Positions 43,364 through 51,387 of a stretch of 64,000 nt of DNA are shown here, piece by piece (the stretch's first letter is position 1; every line of letters starts with the position of its first letter). Under the pieces are notes generated by a model that saw only the letters and a program-made list of their open reading frames with translations, did not search any database and had not been told where the DNA came from. Made by a program: the position numbers and the translations under genes. The stretch spans positions 372,001-436,000 of the forward strand of contig CAVSVP010000013.1 of the NCBI GenBank assembly GCA_963731125.1, written 5' to 3'. This stretch comes from CAVSVP01 sp963731125 (GTDB lineage: Bacteria > Pseudomonadota > Gammaproteobacteria > Competibacterales > Competibacteraceae).

Positions 43364-43579
43364 TTACCCGGAACAGTAACCTGTTTGGTCTTCATAATAA
43401 GCAAATGCCAGCCATGGACCGAAAACAACCACTGCGGCCAGCGTTACCAACAGACGGGGAAACATGACGATGGCGGCGACCACATAACCGCCTATTAGCA
43501 GCAACGGCGCTAACGGATGATCTTGAAACTTGAGCGCCCGTTCCCTGACAACTTCGGCATTAACAGAAGGCCACTGTGC
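43364..43579 (-). pseudogene. VTT (TVP38/DedA-like) membrane domain remnant
   Basis: A frame without a normal start codon reads NAEVVRERALKFQDHPLAP, then two hydrophobic segments (LLLIGGYVVAAIVMFP and LLVTLAAVVVFGPWLAFAYY) and a stop after EDQTGYCSG. This is the first part of a VTT domain (HPLAP...G-Y-V...MFP...VFGPWLAF), about 60 residues, where a whole protein has about 200. It overlaps the end of the upstream transducer-like gene in another frame. Likely a truncated gene; a short translated membrane peptide coupled to the upstream gene cannot be excluded. Confidence 0.55.
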
Positions 43580-43934
43580 TTAATAAGGCCAACTCGGCTT
43601 GACGGGAATCCAGCCGGGTATGCTGTACCACAATCGGTACGTTGGATTCGATAACGCTGGCGTAATCGGTGCCTTTCGGAATGGGTTCGGGATCCTTAAG
43701 GTCATTAAAACGTAAGTGCTGAGTCCGGCGGGCAGGCACCGTTACCCGATACGGTCCAGCCGGTTCCCGGTCACTAAAATAAATGGTAATCGTGACATGG
43801 GCATCCTGATCGGTCGCGTTAAGCAGCGAAGCCGTTTCATGACTCACAAAGCGGGGATCCGAACCCCGGGTACTTTCGGCGGGGATATAGCCCTCGGCGA
43901 TAGCCCAACGCGTTTTGCCAATGGGTGTACTCAT
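43560..43934 (-). CDS. sensory rhodopsin transducer (ASRT) family protein
   Basis: 124 residues matching the Anabaena sensory rhodopsin transducer family (about 125 aa): IGKTRWAIAEGYIPAEST at the N-terminus, SHETASLLNATDQDAHVTITIYFSDREP, and YASVIESNVPIVVQHTRLDSRQ in the C-terminal half. The fold is a small beta-sandwich that forms tetramers. No rhodopsin gene is in the window. Its ATG overlaps the stop of the oxidoreductase gene (TAATG), which points to translational coupling. Many family members lie in sugar-catabolic operons rather than next to rhodopsins, and a ligand-binding role is a fair inference here too. Confidence 0.82.
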   Translation of the reverse strand: MSTPIGKTRWAIAEGYIPAESTRGSDPRFVSHETASLLNATDQDAHVTITIYFSDREPAGPYRVTVPARRTQHLRFNDLKDPEPIPKGTDYASVIESNVPIVVQHTRLDSRQAELALLSTVAFC

Positions 43935-46911
43935 TAAGCTCTCTCCTCATTTAGCGTCATCTGTAGGACTTCGGCCACATGCAGCGGCTGCCGATGGGTG
44001 GCTTGACTAATTTGCTCACGGCAACTGTAGCCACTGGTAATGATCAGCGTATCCGGATCGGCATTACGCACTGCAGGTAACAGTATGCGTTCTCCAATCT
44101 TCATCGAAATAGCATAGTGCTCGGCTGCGAACCCAAAAGCGCCCGCCATGCCGCAGCAACCGGCGTTTTTCAAAAAATCGTAATCCAGACCCATATCAGA
44201 TAGCAGTTTTCTTTCCTTTTCGACTTTAAGGATGGCATGGTGGTTACAGTGGGCATGAGACCAATGCCTTACGGTTAAGGTGCGGCGGCTGGTAGTTTTC
44301 ATTTACTAAAAACTCACTCAGCATAAAGGTTTGCCGGTTTAAACGCTGTGCGCGCTCGTCGTTGGGAAATAAATTGATGAGCTCATCCCGAAAAGCCGCC
44401 ACACAAGCCGGCTCCAAACCCACGATAGGCGTACCCTGGGCGGCTTCGTTCGCCAGACACTGCATAATATCCCGCAACTGCTTCTTAGCCGGATCCAGCA
44501 TTCCCCAATCGTAGAGAGGCCGGGCACAGCACAGGGAACGCTCGGGAATGATTACCTGATAATCCGCCGCCTCCAGCACCTCCACGGCCGCCCTTAGCGT
44601 TTCCGGGTGCAAATGGTTATTAAAGGTATCCGGCCAAAGCATCACTCTCGGTCTGCCTACGTTGCGCACCTCGCGTTTGCGGTACCAGCGTCGAAAGGTC
44701 TGCGGCGCAAAGCGCGGCAGCTGCCGCTCTCGGGCAATGCCGCCCAACGACTTGCCTATATCCCGCAGGCCCGGCGTCTGGGCAAAGAAATTGGCCACAC
44801 CGGGAGCCAGGGCAGCCAACCGGCTCCACCAGTAAATCCAGCCCATGGAGTAAGCCGCCCGCGGCCGCAACCGGCCTTTATAGTAGTGGTAATTGAATTC
44901 GGCCTTATAGGTCGCCATATCCACGTTGATGGGGCAATCGCCTTTGCAGCCCTTGCAGGCCAGGCACAGATCCAGCGCCTCATGCACGGCCCGGCTTTTC
45001 CAGCCTGCTTCCAGGGGGTCCCCTTGCAACATTTCAAAAAGCAAATGGGCGCGGCCGCGGGTGGAGTGCATTTCCTCCCGGGTCGCCATAAAGCTGGGGC
45101 ACATTACGCCCTTGTTGATATGACGGCACTTACCGACTCCCACACAACGCAACGTTGCCTTGGAAAAGCTGCCGTTATCCTCCGGATAGGCGAAAACCGT
45201 AGCGAGCTTACGCGGATGGTAATCCGTACCGAGACGCAGATTCTCATCCCGGCGGAAGGGGTCCACTACTTTGCCGGGATTCATCCGGTTCAGCGGATCC
45301 CAGAGGGATTTAAACTCCCGAAAGGCCTGCACCAATTCCTCACCATACAGCTTGGGCAGCAACTCGGCGCGCGCCTGACCGTCCCCATGCTCACCGGAGA
45401 AGGACCCTCCATAGCGCATTACCAGATCTGCCGCCTTATCGGTAAAGGCCAAATAGTTTTGAATACCGGCATCCGTTACCAGGTCAAAGTCGATACGCAC
45501 ATAAATGCAGCCGTCGCCAAAGTGGCCGTAGAGGGAGCAGGCGTAGTTGTATTGCTTGAGTAATGCGCGAAAGTCGCGTAGATACTGCCCTACCCTCTCA
45601 GGAGGCACGGCGGCGTCCTCCCAGCCCGGCCAGGTATCCGGCATCCCCGGCACCCGGGCCGTGGCGCCCAGTGCGGATTCGCGGATTTCCCAGACTTGTT
45701 CGGCTTCCTCGGGATCATCAAAAAGCTTTATGTTGGGAGGATTGGCTTCCTGTTGGAGTGCTTCGCTCAGCTTGCGGGCATGCTCCACGGCCTCCTCTTC
45801 AGTCTCGCCGCCAAACTCCACCAGCAACCAGCCGCCGCCCTCCGGCAGTAACTCGCGGTCTTCCGGATGCATATGCTTTTTCTTCATATACTCGATCAAC
45901 CAGTGATCAATTCCTTCCAAACCGACCGGGCCGTACTCCAAAATCCGCGGAACATGATCCCCGGCGCTATACACATTCGGGTAACCCAGCACCAGCAGCA
46001 CGCGTACCGGGGGACTATGAACCAACCGCAACTTGGCCTGTAGCACGGTAACACAGGTGCCCTCGGAGCCCACCAGGGCGCGGGCCACGTTAAAACCCTT
46101 TTCCGGCAGGAGTTCGTCCAGATTATAGCCGGACACCCGGCGCGGAATCTTGGGATAACGCGCCCGGATAAGGTCGGCATAGTTGTCCTGGATGGCCTTA
46201 AGCCCGGCATAGATTTCTCCCCGACGCCCCCCCCTGGCGAATGATTTGCTCGAGTTCCGCCTCGGACGTAGGTCCAACCCACAGGCGCAAGCCGTCATAG
46301 GTAAGAATTTCCAACTCCTCCACGTTATCGGCGGTCCGCCCGGCCATCACCGAATGAATCCCGCAGGAGTTGTTGCCGATCATGCCGCCCAGCGTGTTAT
46401 GGTCATGGGTGGCAGGATCGGGACCGAAGGTTAAATGATGTTGTTCGGCTTTCAGACGTAGTTCATCCAGCACGCAGCCCGGTTCCACCACTGCCCGCTG
46501 GTGCTCAGCATCAATGGCCAACACCCGATGGAGATACTTGGACATATCCATGACCACGGCCGTATTGCAACACTGGCCGGCCAGACTGGTGCCGCCGCCC
46601 CGGGCCAGCACGGGGGCACGCCGTTCCCGGCAAACAGTCATGGTTGCCACGATGTCCTCTACCGTGCGAGGGATCACCACGCCGATGGGCACTTGACGGT
46701 AGTTGGAACCGTCAGTGGCGTAGAGTGCCCGGCTGCCCTCGTCAAAGCGGACTTCCCCCGCAATACGATGCCGCAATTCTTCGGCCAGCATTCTAGCGGC
46801 TTCGCCAGAAAACTCGCCGGGCTGTTGCCGCGAATGCGGGTGTCTTTCCCGCAGAGCAGCCGCGTCTTCGGCAGTATCACCAGAAGCAGGAATAGCTTGT
46901 TGTCGAGACAT
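43934..46911 (-). pseudogene. FAD-binding / 4Fe-4S oxidoreductase (D-lactate/glycolate dehydrogenase-like), two frameshifts
   Basis: One gene of about 990 codons now lies in three frames. Segment 1 (46911 to about 46235) has the FAD-linked oxidase domain, VLARGGGTSLAGQCCNTAVV and HNTLGGMIGNNSCGIHS. At a G8 tract (plus strand C8, 46227-46234) the frame shifts; segment 2 (to about 44267) holds the FAD-oxidase C-domain (GSFSGEHGDGQARAELLPKLYG) and the Fe-S domain with CLACKGCKGDCPINVDM. An extra T near 44266 shifts again; segment 3 (44302-43934) has HAHCNHHAI and NAGCCGMAGAFGF. Seven Gs and removal of that T would restore one 2-hydroxyacid dehydrogenase. ATG 46911 has GGAGGGG upstream. It is either a pseudogene, a phase-variable gene, or carries sequencing errors. 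Confidence 0.8.
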
Positions 46912-46948
46912 GGAATGATGCCCCTCCACTTGACTATAAATTTAAGTG

Positions 46949-48046
46949 TTATAAAGCGTACTTTGCGACTGCACTCTCTCGCAATGTGAGACCTAATCCG
47001 GGCCGCGACATGTCCGGGCGCAGCATACCCTGCTCGGGTCTTAGCGCACCTTCGAAAAACAGCCCTTCAATGCGCACATGATCGTGGAAATACTCCATAT
47101 GACGCAGCGCCGGCAATGCACATGCCGGATGGGCGTGCAGATTGGGTGAGGTATGGGAGGAAAATGGCAGCTGATAAGCCTGGCACAGAGTGCCGGCATT
47201 TAAAAAGCCGGTGATCCCCGCACAACGCGTGGCATCCGCCTGCAACACATCCACGGCGCCGACCTCGAGCATGCGCCGGAAATAATCAAGGTCATACCCG
47301 TATTCGCCGGCGCTGACCTCCATACCGGCCGGCAACCGGTTCCGGAGTAACCGCAAGCCTTCCAGATCATCCGAGGAAACCGGCTCTTCAAACCAACTGA
47401 CACCATAGTCGGCAAAAGCCTCAGCCATAGCCAAAGCCTGTTTCCGGCTATAGGCGCCATTAGCATCCACGAATAACTCCGGCTCAAGCCCAATGACATC
47501 GCGGGCCGCCTGAACCCGTGTTATATCCTCGCCGGGATGACTGCCGATTTTCATCTTAACCCGCTGAATACCGGCCTCTACCCAGCCGCTCAGCTGTGTT
47601 CTTAGCTGTTCCAGAGAGTAGGAGGTAAAGCCACCGCTGCCATATACCGGTACCGCTTCGCGCACCGCCCCTAACAGGACCACTAGCGGCACATCCAGCA
47701 GCCGGGCTTTAAGATCCCATAACGCCGTATCCACGGCAGCAATAGCCATGGAACTCAGGCCGGGACGACCTTGATTACGAATGGCCCTAACCATGGCCAA
47801 CCAAAGACCGGGAATATTCATCGCATCCTGTCCGACCACGGCCTTGTTCAATAGACCGGTGATTAACTGGGCGATCCCCTGATTCCCGTAGGTATAGCCC
47901 AGCCCTTGCCGGCCACCGCCATAGACTTTAGCAATGACAATCGTGGTGGAATCCCAGCTCAGGGTGCCATCCGCTTCCGGGCCATCGGCAGGCACTTGAT
48001 AAGAGGCAACCTCCAGCCCCTCGAGCGAAACGCCTGACCGTTTCAT
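46949..48046 (-). CDS. enolase superfamily enzyme (mandelate racemase/muconate lactonizing type)
   Basis: Sugar-acid dehydratase or racemase-type enzyme of 365 residues. The active-site Lys is in VKMKIGSHPGED (KxK), metal ligands are Asp in LFVDANGAYS, Glu in WFEEPVSSDD and Glu in VSAGEYGYD, and SSHTSPNLHAHPA supplies the late His. This is the mandelate racemase subgroup pattern; likely substrates are acid sugars or other 2-hydroxy acids. It lies 2 bp after the TPP enzyme gene and 19 bp before the oxidoreductase region, clearly one operon. The exact reaction cannot be read from sequence. Confidence 0.85.
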   Translation of the reverse strand: MKRSGVSLEGLEVASYQVPADGPEADGTLSWDSTTIVIAKVYGGGRQGLGYTYGNQGIAQLITGLLNKAVVGQDAMNIPGLWLAMVRAIRNQGRPGLSSMAIAAVDTALWDLKARLLDVPLVVLLGAVREAVPVYGSGGFTSYSLEQLRTQLSGWVEAGIQRVKMKIGSHPGEDITRVQAARDVIGLEPELFVDANGAYSRKQALAMAEAFADYGVSWFEEPVSSDDLEGLRLLRNRLPAGMEVSAGEYGYDLDYFRRMLEVGAVDVLQADATRCAGITGFLNAGTLCQAYQLPFSSHTSPNLHAHPACALPALRHMEYFHDHVRIEGLFFEGALRPEQGMLRPDMSRPGLGLTLRESAVAKYAL

Positions 48047-48048
48047 CT

Positions 48049-49842
48049 TTAGCGCTCCTTGGAAGGCGCAATACCTTCCAGCACCTCTTTAGCCGAGGTT
48101 TTGATAATGCCCCAGGCATCCGGGTCCCCTTTTAACAGGGCCGACATATAACCCTTGGCTTGCTCGAGTTTGATGTGAGGCGGCAGAGGCGGCACATTGG
48201 GATCGGTGCAAACTTCTAGCAACACCGGTCGATCGGCGGACAAAGCCTCGCGCCATGCATTGGCCAGGGCCTCCGGTTGATCCACGCGGATACCTTTCAG
48301 ACCCAATGTCTCCGCATAGTGAGCAAAAGGAAAATCCGGCACATCTTGGGAAGCGGAATACTTGGGATCGCCGGATAATACCCGCTGTTCCCAGGTCACC
48401 TGATTCAGGTCACGGTTGTTTAGCACCCCGATAATCAGCCGCGGATCCTGCCAGCGTTTCCAATAATTGGCGATGGTTACCATTTCGTTAATGCCGTTCA
48501 TCAACATTGCCCCGTCGCCTACCAGGGCAATGATCACCCGTTCGGGAAAGGCGAATTTCGCAGCAATGGAGTAAGGCACGCCGGGTCCCATGGTGGCCAG
48601 CCCGCCCGACAGCGAGGCCATCATACCCCGGCGGACCTTTAAGTCCCGAGCGTACCAGTTGGCCGCGGACCCGGAGTCACAGGTCAGGATGCAGTTATCG
48701 GGCAACTGCTTGGACAATTCCCAGAACATCAGCTGGGGATTGACGGGATCAGCCTTGATCATGGCCCGGCTTTCCAGCACCTGCCACCAGTGCGCTACAT
48801 CTTTCTCGATCCGTCCCCGCCAGCTGCGATCCTGCTTGCGTTGTAGGTGCGGAATAAGCGCTTTCAGGGTCTCAACGCTATCGCCGACGAGATTGACTTC
48901 CATGGGGTAGCGGAGGCTGAGCATACGGCCATCGATATCAATCTGCACCCCACGAGCCCGGCCCTCCTTGGGCAGAAATTCCGAATACGGAAACCCGGAA
49001 CCTACCATCAATAAGGTGTCACAATCCATCATTAGGTCCCAGCTCGGTTTAGTGCCCAGCAAACCGATAGAACCCGTGACAAAGGGTAGCTCATCGGGTA
49101 CGGCCGCCTTGCCCAGCAGGGCTTTGGCCACGCCCGCTCCCAATAGTTCAGCCACTTCAATGACTTCATCGGTAGCGTGCAAAGCTCCAGCGCCTACCAG
49201 CATGGCTACCCGCTTGCCGGTATTGAGCACCTCGGCCGCCCGTTGCAGATCCGCCTCGGTAGGAACCACACGAGGCGTGGTAAAACCCACGCCGGAATGA
49301 ATGGTGCCGTGGGCGCGCGGCGGCGTTTCCACGGCATTCATTTCCTGGATATCATTGGGTAGGATCATACAAGTGACCGTCCGCTCCGCCTGGGCGATAC
49401 GTAGGGCACGGTCCACGATATGGCGTAACTGAGCGGGAGCGGTGACCATATGGACAAACTCACCGGCTACGTCCTTGAACAGCGAAATCAAATCCACTTC
49501 CTGCTGATAATGACCGCCAAGAGCGGTGCGGGCCTGCTGGCCAACAATAGCCACCACCGGTTGATGATCCAGCTTGGCATCATAAAGACCGTTTAACAAA
49601 TGAATGGCGCCCGGCCCTGAAGTCGCCAGACAGACACCCACTTGGCCGGTAAACTTGGCGTGAGCACAGGCCATAAAGGCGGCCATTTCTTCATGACGGG
49701 TTTGAATATAGTCAAATTGATCACCGGCTCTACGCAGCGCGCCCATAATGCCGTTGATGCCGTCTCCCGGAAATCCATAAATACGCTTTATGCCCCATTC
49801 GGATAACCGCTCCAGAAGAAAATCGCTGGTTGTCTGACTCAT
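48049..49842 (-). CDS. thiamine pyrophosphate-requiring enzyme (pyruvate oxidase/acetolactate synthase-like)
   Basis: 597-residue enzyme of the POX/ALS group. The Pyr domain has the activating Glu in YIQTRHEEMAAFMA (about residue 51), and CLATSGPGAIHLLNGLYDAK follows; a central domain spans about 200-330; the PP domain carries the TPP motif VGDGAMLMNGINEMVTIANYW...NNRDLN. It decarboxylates a 2-oxoacid. Sequence does not fix whether it acts as an oxidase, dehydrogenase or lyase. It is the first gene of the leftward operon, about 120 bases after a candidate sigma-54 start point. With an enolase-type dehydratase and a 2-hydroxyacid dehydrogenase behind it, a sugar-acid or hydroxyacid pathway is plausible. 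Confidence 0.87.
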   Translation of the reverse strand: MSQTTSDFLLERLSEWGIKRIYGFPGDGINGIMGALRRAGDQFDYIQTRHEEMAAFMACAHAKFTGQVGVCLATSGPGAIHLLNGLYDAKLDHQPVVAIVGQQARTALGGHYQQEVDLISLFKDVAGEFVHMVTAPAQLRHIVDRALRIAQAERTVTCMILPNDIQEMNAVETPPRAHGTIHSGVGFTTPRVVPTEADLQRAAEVLNTGKRVAMLVGAGALHATDEVIEVAELLGAGVAKALLGKAAVPDELPFVTGSIGLLGTKPSWDLMMDCDTLLMVGSGFPYSEFLPKEGRARGVQIDIDGRMLSLRYPMEVNLVGDSVETLKALIPHLQRKQDRSWRGRIEKDVAHWWQVLESRAMIKADPVNPQLMFWELSKQLPDNCILTCDSGSAANWYARDLKVRRGMMASLSGGLATMGPGVPYSIAAKFAFPERVIIALVGDGAMLMNGINEMVTIANYWKRWQDPRLIIGVLNNRDLNQVTWEQRVLSGDPKYSASQDVPDFPFAHYAETLGLKGIRVDQPEALANAWREALSADRPVLLEVCTDPNVPPLPPHIKLEQAKGYMSALLKGDPDAWGIIKTSAKEVLEGIAPSKER

Positions 49843-49973
49843 GACTGTTTAGTCTCCGTATTCAGAATTAGTGGCTGCAGAGAAGAGAGCCATTAGAAAG
49901 AGCCATTAAACGAGAACGTCTTATTGGTAAAAGTGCCTGGCTTAAAGCTTTCTCGAGTTTAACGCACCAAGCA

Positions 49974-49989
49974 AGCAGAATATGTGCCA
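49974..49989 (-). promoter_or_regulatory. candidate sigma-54 promoter for the TPP operon
   Basis: On the minus strand TGGCAC-ATATT-CTGCT keeps GG-N10-GC and a full TGGCAC; the -12 element has one change (CTGCT for TTGCW). Confidence 0.55.
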
Positions 49990-50104
49990 CGCAATTAACA
50001 AGATAAGATTTTTAAAAATGATTTAAATCAAATTTCAATAAACAGGTTACTGATTTTTTTATACTTATAAATTTTAATTACAATTCAATGGGGAAATCTA
50101 ACGA

Positions 50105-50137
50105 GGGTCATTACCCCCACTAATGGGGGTCATTACC
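50105..50137. promoter_or_regulatory. paired 11-bp direct repeats with internal palindrome
   Basis: GGGTCATTACC at 50105-50115 and 50127-50137, 22 bp apart start to start (about two helical turns). Between them ACCCCCA / TGGGGGT form an inverted repeat. About 120-190 bp from each flanking sigma-54 promoter, the usual distance for an enhancer. Confidence 0.5.
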
Positions 50138-50187
50138 ACCAGGCTTATGACACCCTTAACGGGATATTGGTAGGCTACTTGTAGGTT

Positions 50188-50202
50188 TTACAATCTTTGT
50201 AA
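50188..50202. promoter_or_regulatory. TTACAA-N3-TTGTAA palindrome
   Basis: TTACAA-TCT-TTGTAA inside a longer AGGTTTTACAA...TACCT pattern. The 11-base AGGTTTTACAA is also found, inverted, at about 27852-27862. Confidence 0.35.
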
Positions 50203-50207
50203 AAATT

Positions 50208-50233
50208 ACCTGCTTTTCTGAGAAAATGCAGGT
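50208..50233. promoter_or_regulatory. perfect inverted repeat upstream of CsbD gene 2
   Basis: ACCTGC-TTTTC...GAAAA-TGCAGGT folds into a hairpin of about 11 bp. It may be an operator rather than a terminator because no gene ends nearby. Confidence 0.4.
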
Positions 50234-50324
50234 ATGTTGATTCTGGTCGAAACAGAATAGTTACGCCAGGAATTTATGTTAAGTAATTGTAAAATATTTA
50301 TTTATTAATTTTTCTTTGATGCGC

Positions 50325-50340
50325 TGGCACAGCCTTTGCT
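50325..50340 (+). promoter_or_regulatory. sigma-54 (RpoN) promoter for CsbD gene 2
   Basis: CTGGCAC-AGCCT-TTGCT matches the RpoN consensus fully. Its predicted start leaves a leader of about 90 bases before ATG 50443. Confidence 0.75.
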
Positions 50341-50442
50341 GTGATTTTGGGAGTGATAAAGCATATTCGAGTTTTTAATGACTCGTTTGAGTATCGTTTG
50401 AGTATCGTTTGAGTAGTATATGTCAACTAGTGGAGGTTAAAA

Positions 50443-50643
50443 ATGCCGATTAATTGGGATCAAATTGAAGGTAATTGGAAACAGTTTAAAGGTCATGTAC
50501 GAGAGCGCTGGGGAAAGTTAACCGACGACGAGCTCGATCAAGTTGAAGGCCGCCGCGAAGTGCTTCTCGGTAAGATTCAAGAAAAGTATGGAGTTACCAG
50601 AGAAGAGGCTGAAAAACAGCTAAAAGACTTTGAATCCAGCTAA
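50443..50643 (+). CDS. CsbD family stress protein, YjbJ-like
   Basis: 66 residues beginning MPINWDQIEGNWKQFKGHVRERWG, followed by KLTDDELDQVEGRREVLLGKIQEKYG, the classic YjbJ/CsbD pattern, which differs from the more Lys-rich protein at 37864. GGAGG stands before the ATG. Members are among the most abundant proteins in stressed or stationary cells but have no known activity. It has a full sigma-54 promoter upstream and a terminator downstream, so it is an isolated RpoN-controlled unit. Confidence 0.9.
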   Translation: MPINWDQIEGNWKQFKGHVRERWGKLTDDELDQVEGRREVLLGKIQEKYGVTREEAEKQLKDFESS

Positions 50644-50699
50644 TTGCATAACAAAATAGCAACTGTCATTGTTAGCGCAACAGTTGTTATCATGATAGA

Positions 50700-50730
50700 A
50701 GGCCGCCCTAGATGTTTGGGGCGGTCTTTT
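50700..50730 (+). terminator. rho-independent terminator after CsbD gene 2
   Basis: Stem AGGCCGCCC / GGGGCGGTCT with T tail TTTTATATAT. A second weaker hairpin (AACTGT / ACAGTT) precedes it. Confidence 0.75.
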
Positions 50731-50785
50731 ATATATTAACGTGCTCGTTTACAATCAAGAGCGATAATATTTAGGAAATATGATT

Positions 50786-51148
50786 ATGCAAAAATTATTG
50801 CCATATCTATTGATTCCGACAATGATGTTGGCTCTTTGGGGCTGCGACGTTGAAAAAGAGCAAGAGGGCGAGATGCCCAAAGTCGATGTGGATGCAGATA
50901 GCGGCCAGCTGCCGGAATACGAGGTTAAGCAGACGCAGGAAGGCGAAATGCCGGACGTCGACGTCGATGTGGAGGGGGGTAAATTGCCCGAATATGATGT
51001 CAAAACCCCCGATGTCGACGTAGGTACGGAGACAAAAGAAGTGCCTGTACCGGATGTTGATGTCACGACAGAAAAGAAGGAAGTCACTGTGCCTACGGTG
51101 GACGTAGAAATGCCAGACGAGCAGCAGGATTCTGAAAAAACCAACTAA
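50786..51148 (+). CDS. small acidic lipoprotein with PxVxV repeats, function unknown
   Basis: 120 residues. The signal peptide ends in the lipobox LALWGC, so the mature protein starts at Cys and should be lipid-anchored; +2 is Asp, which in Enterobacteria means inner-membrane retention. The mature chain is very acidic and repeats P-x-V-D-V units: MPKVDVD, MPDVDVD, TPDVDVG, VPDVDVT, VPTVDVE, plus two LPEY(E/D)VK units. ATG 50786 is preferred, with AGGA 9 bases upstream; ATG 50780 is possible. No family recognised. The P-x-V-x-V alternation recalls the PRC-barrel protein's repeats at 34 kb. Confidence 0.65.
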   Translation: MQKLLPYLLIPTMMLALWGCDVEKEQEGEMPKVDVDADSGQLPEYEVKQTQEGEMPDVDVDVEGGKLPEYDVKTPDVDVGTETKEVPVPDVDVTTEKKEVTVPTVDVEMPDEQQDSEKTN

Positions 51149-51387
51149 TCCCATTTCCCAAATTAATAAGGTACATAAGCTAGAGTGTAATCAGCACCAT
51201 ACAGGGACGTGTGCGTGCGCTAGCTAAACCTTATTTTTGCAGCAGCTTAGACCCTCCCTGCCTACTGTCGAGAACCTACCCCAATGAGCTGTATCAAACT
51301 GGATTTCGTTAAACGATGCTCTATCTTTGAATTAAGTGACTAGAGTGAACTCAATAACCTGGCAGTTGGTTGGGAGACGATGACACC

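Larger units (their letters stand above)
49843..50442. other. divergent regulatory region, TPP operon versus CsbD gene 2
   Basis: 600 bp without a gene between divergent transcripts, AT-rich. From left to right: a minus-strand sigma-54 promoter candidate (49974-49989), paired direct repeats with a central palindrome (50105-50137), an AGGTTTTACAATCTTTGTAAA-like palindrome (50188-50202 core), a hairpin ACCTGC / GCAGGT (50208-50233) and a plus-strand sigma-54 promoter (50325-50340). Confidence 0.6.

Noticed and set aside
44607..45563. 318-codon plus-strand frame across the oxidoreductase region
   Set aside because: Opposite strand of clear FAD and Fe-S domains; no motifs of its own.
48049..49842. 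Calling the TPP enzyme poxB or ilvB
   Set aside because: The family resemblance is clear, but nothing seen fixes the reaction; no small ALS subunit is nearby and the operon context is different.
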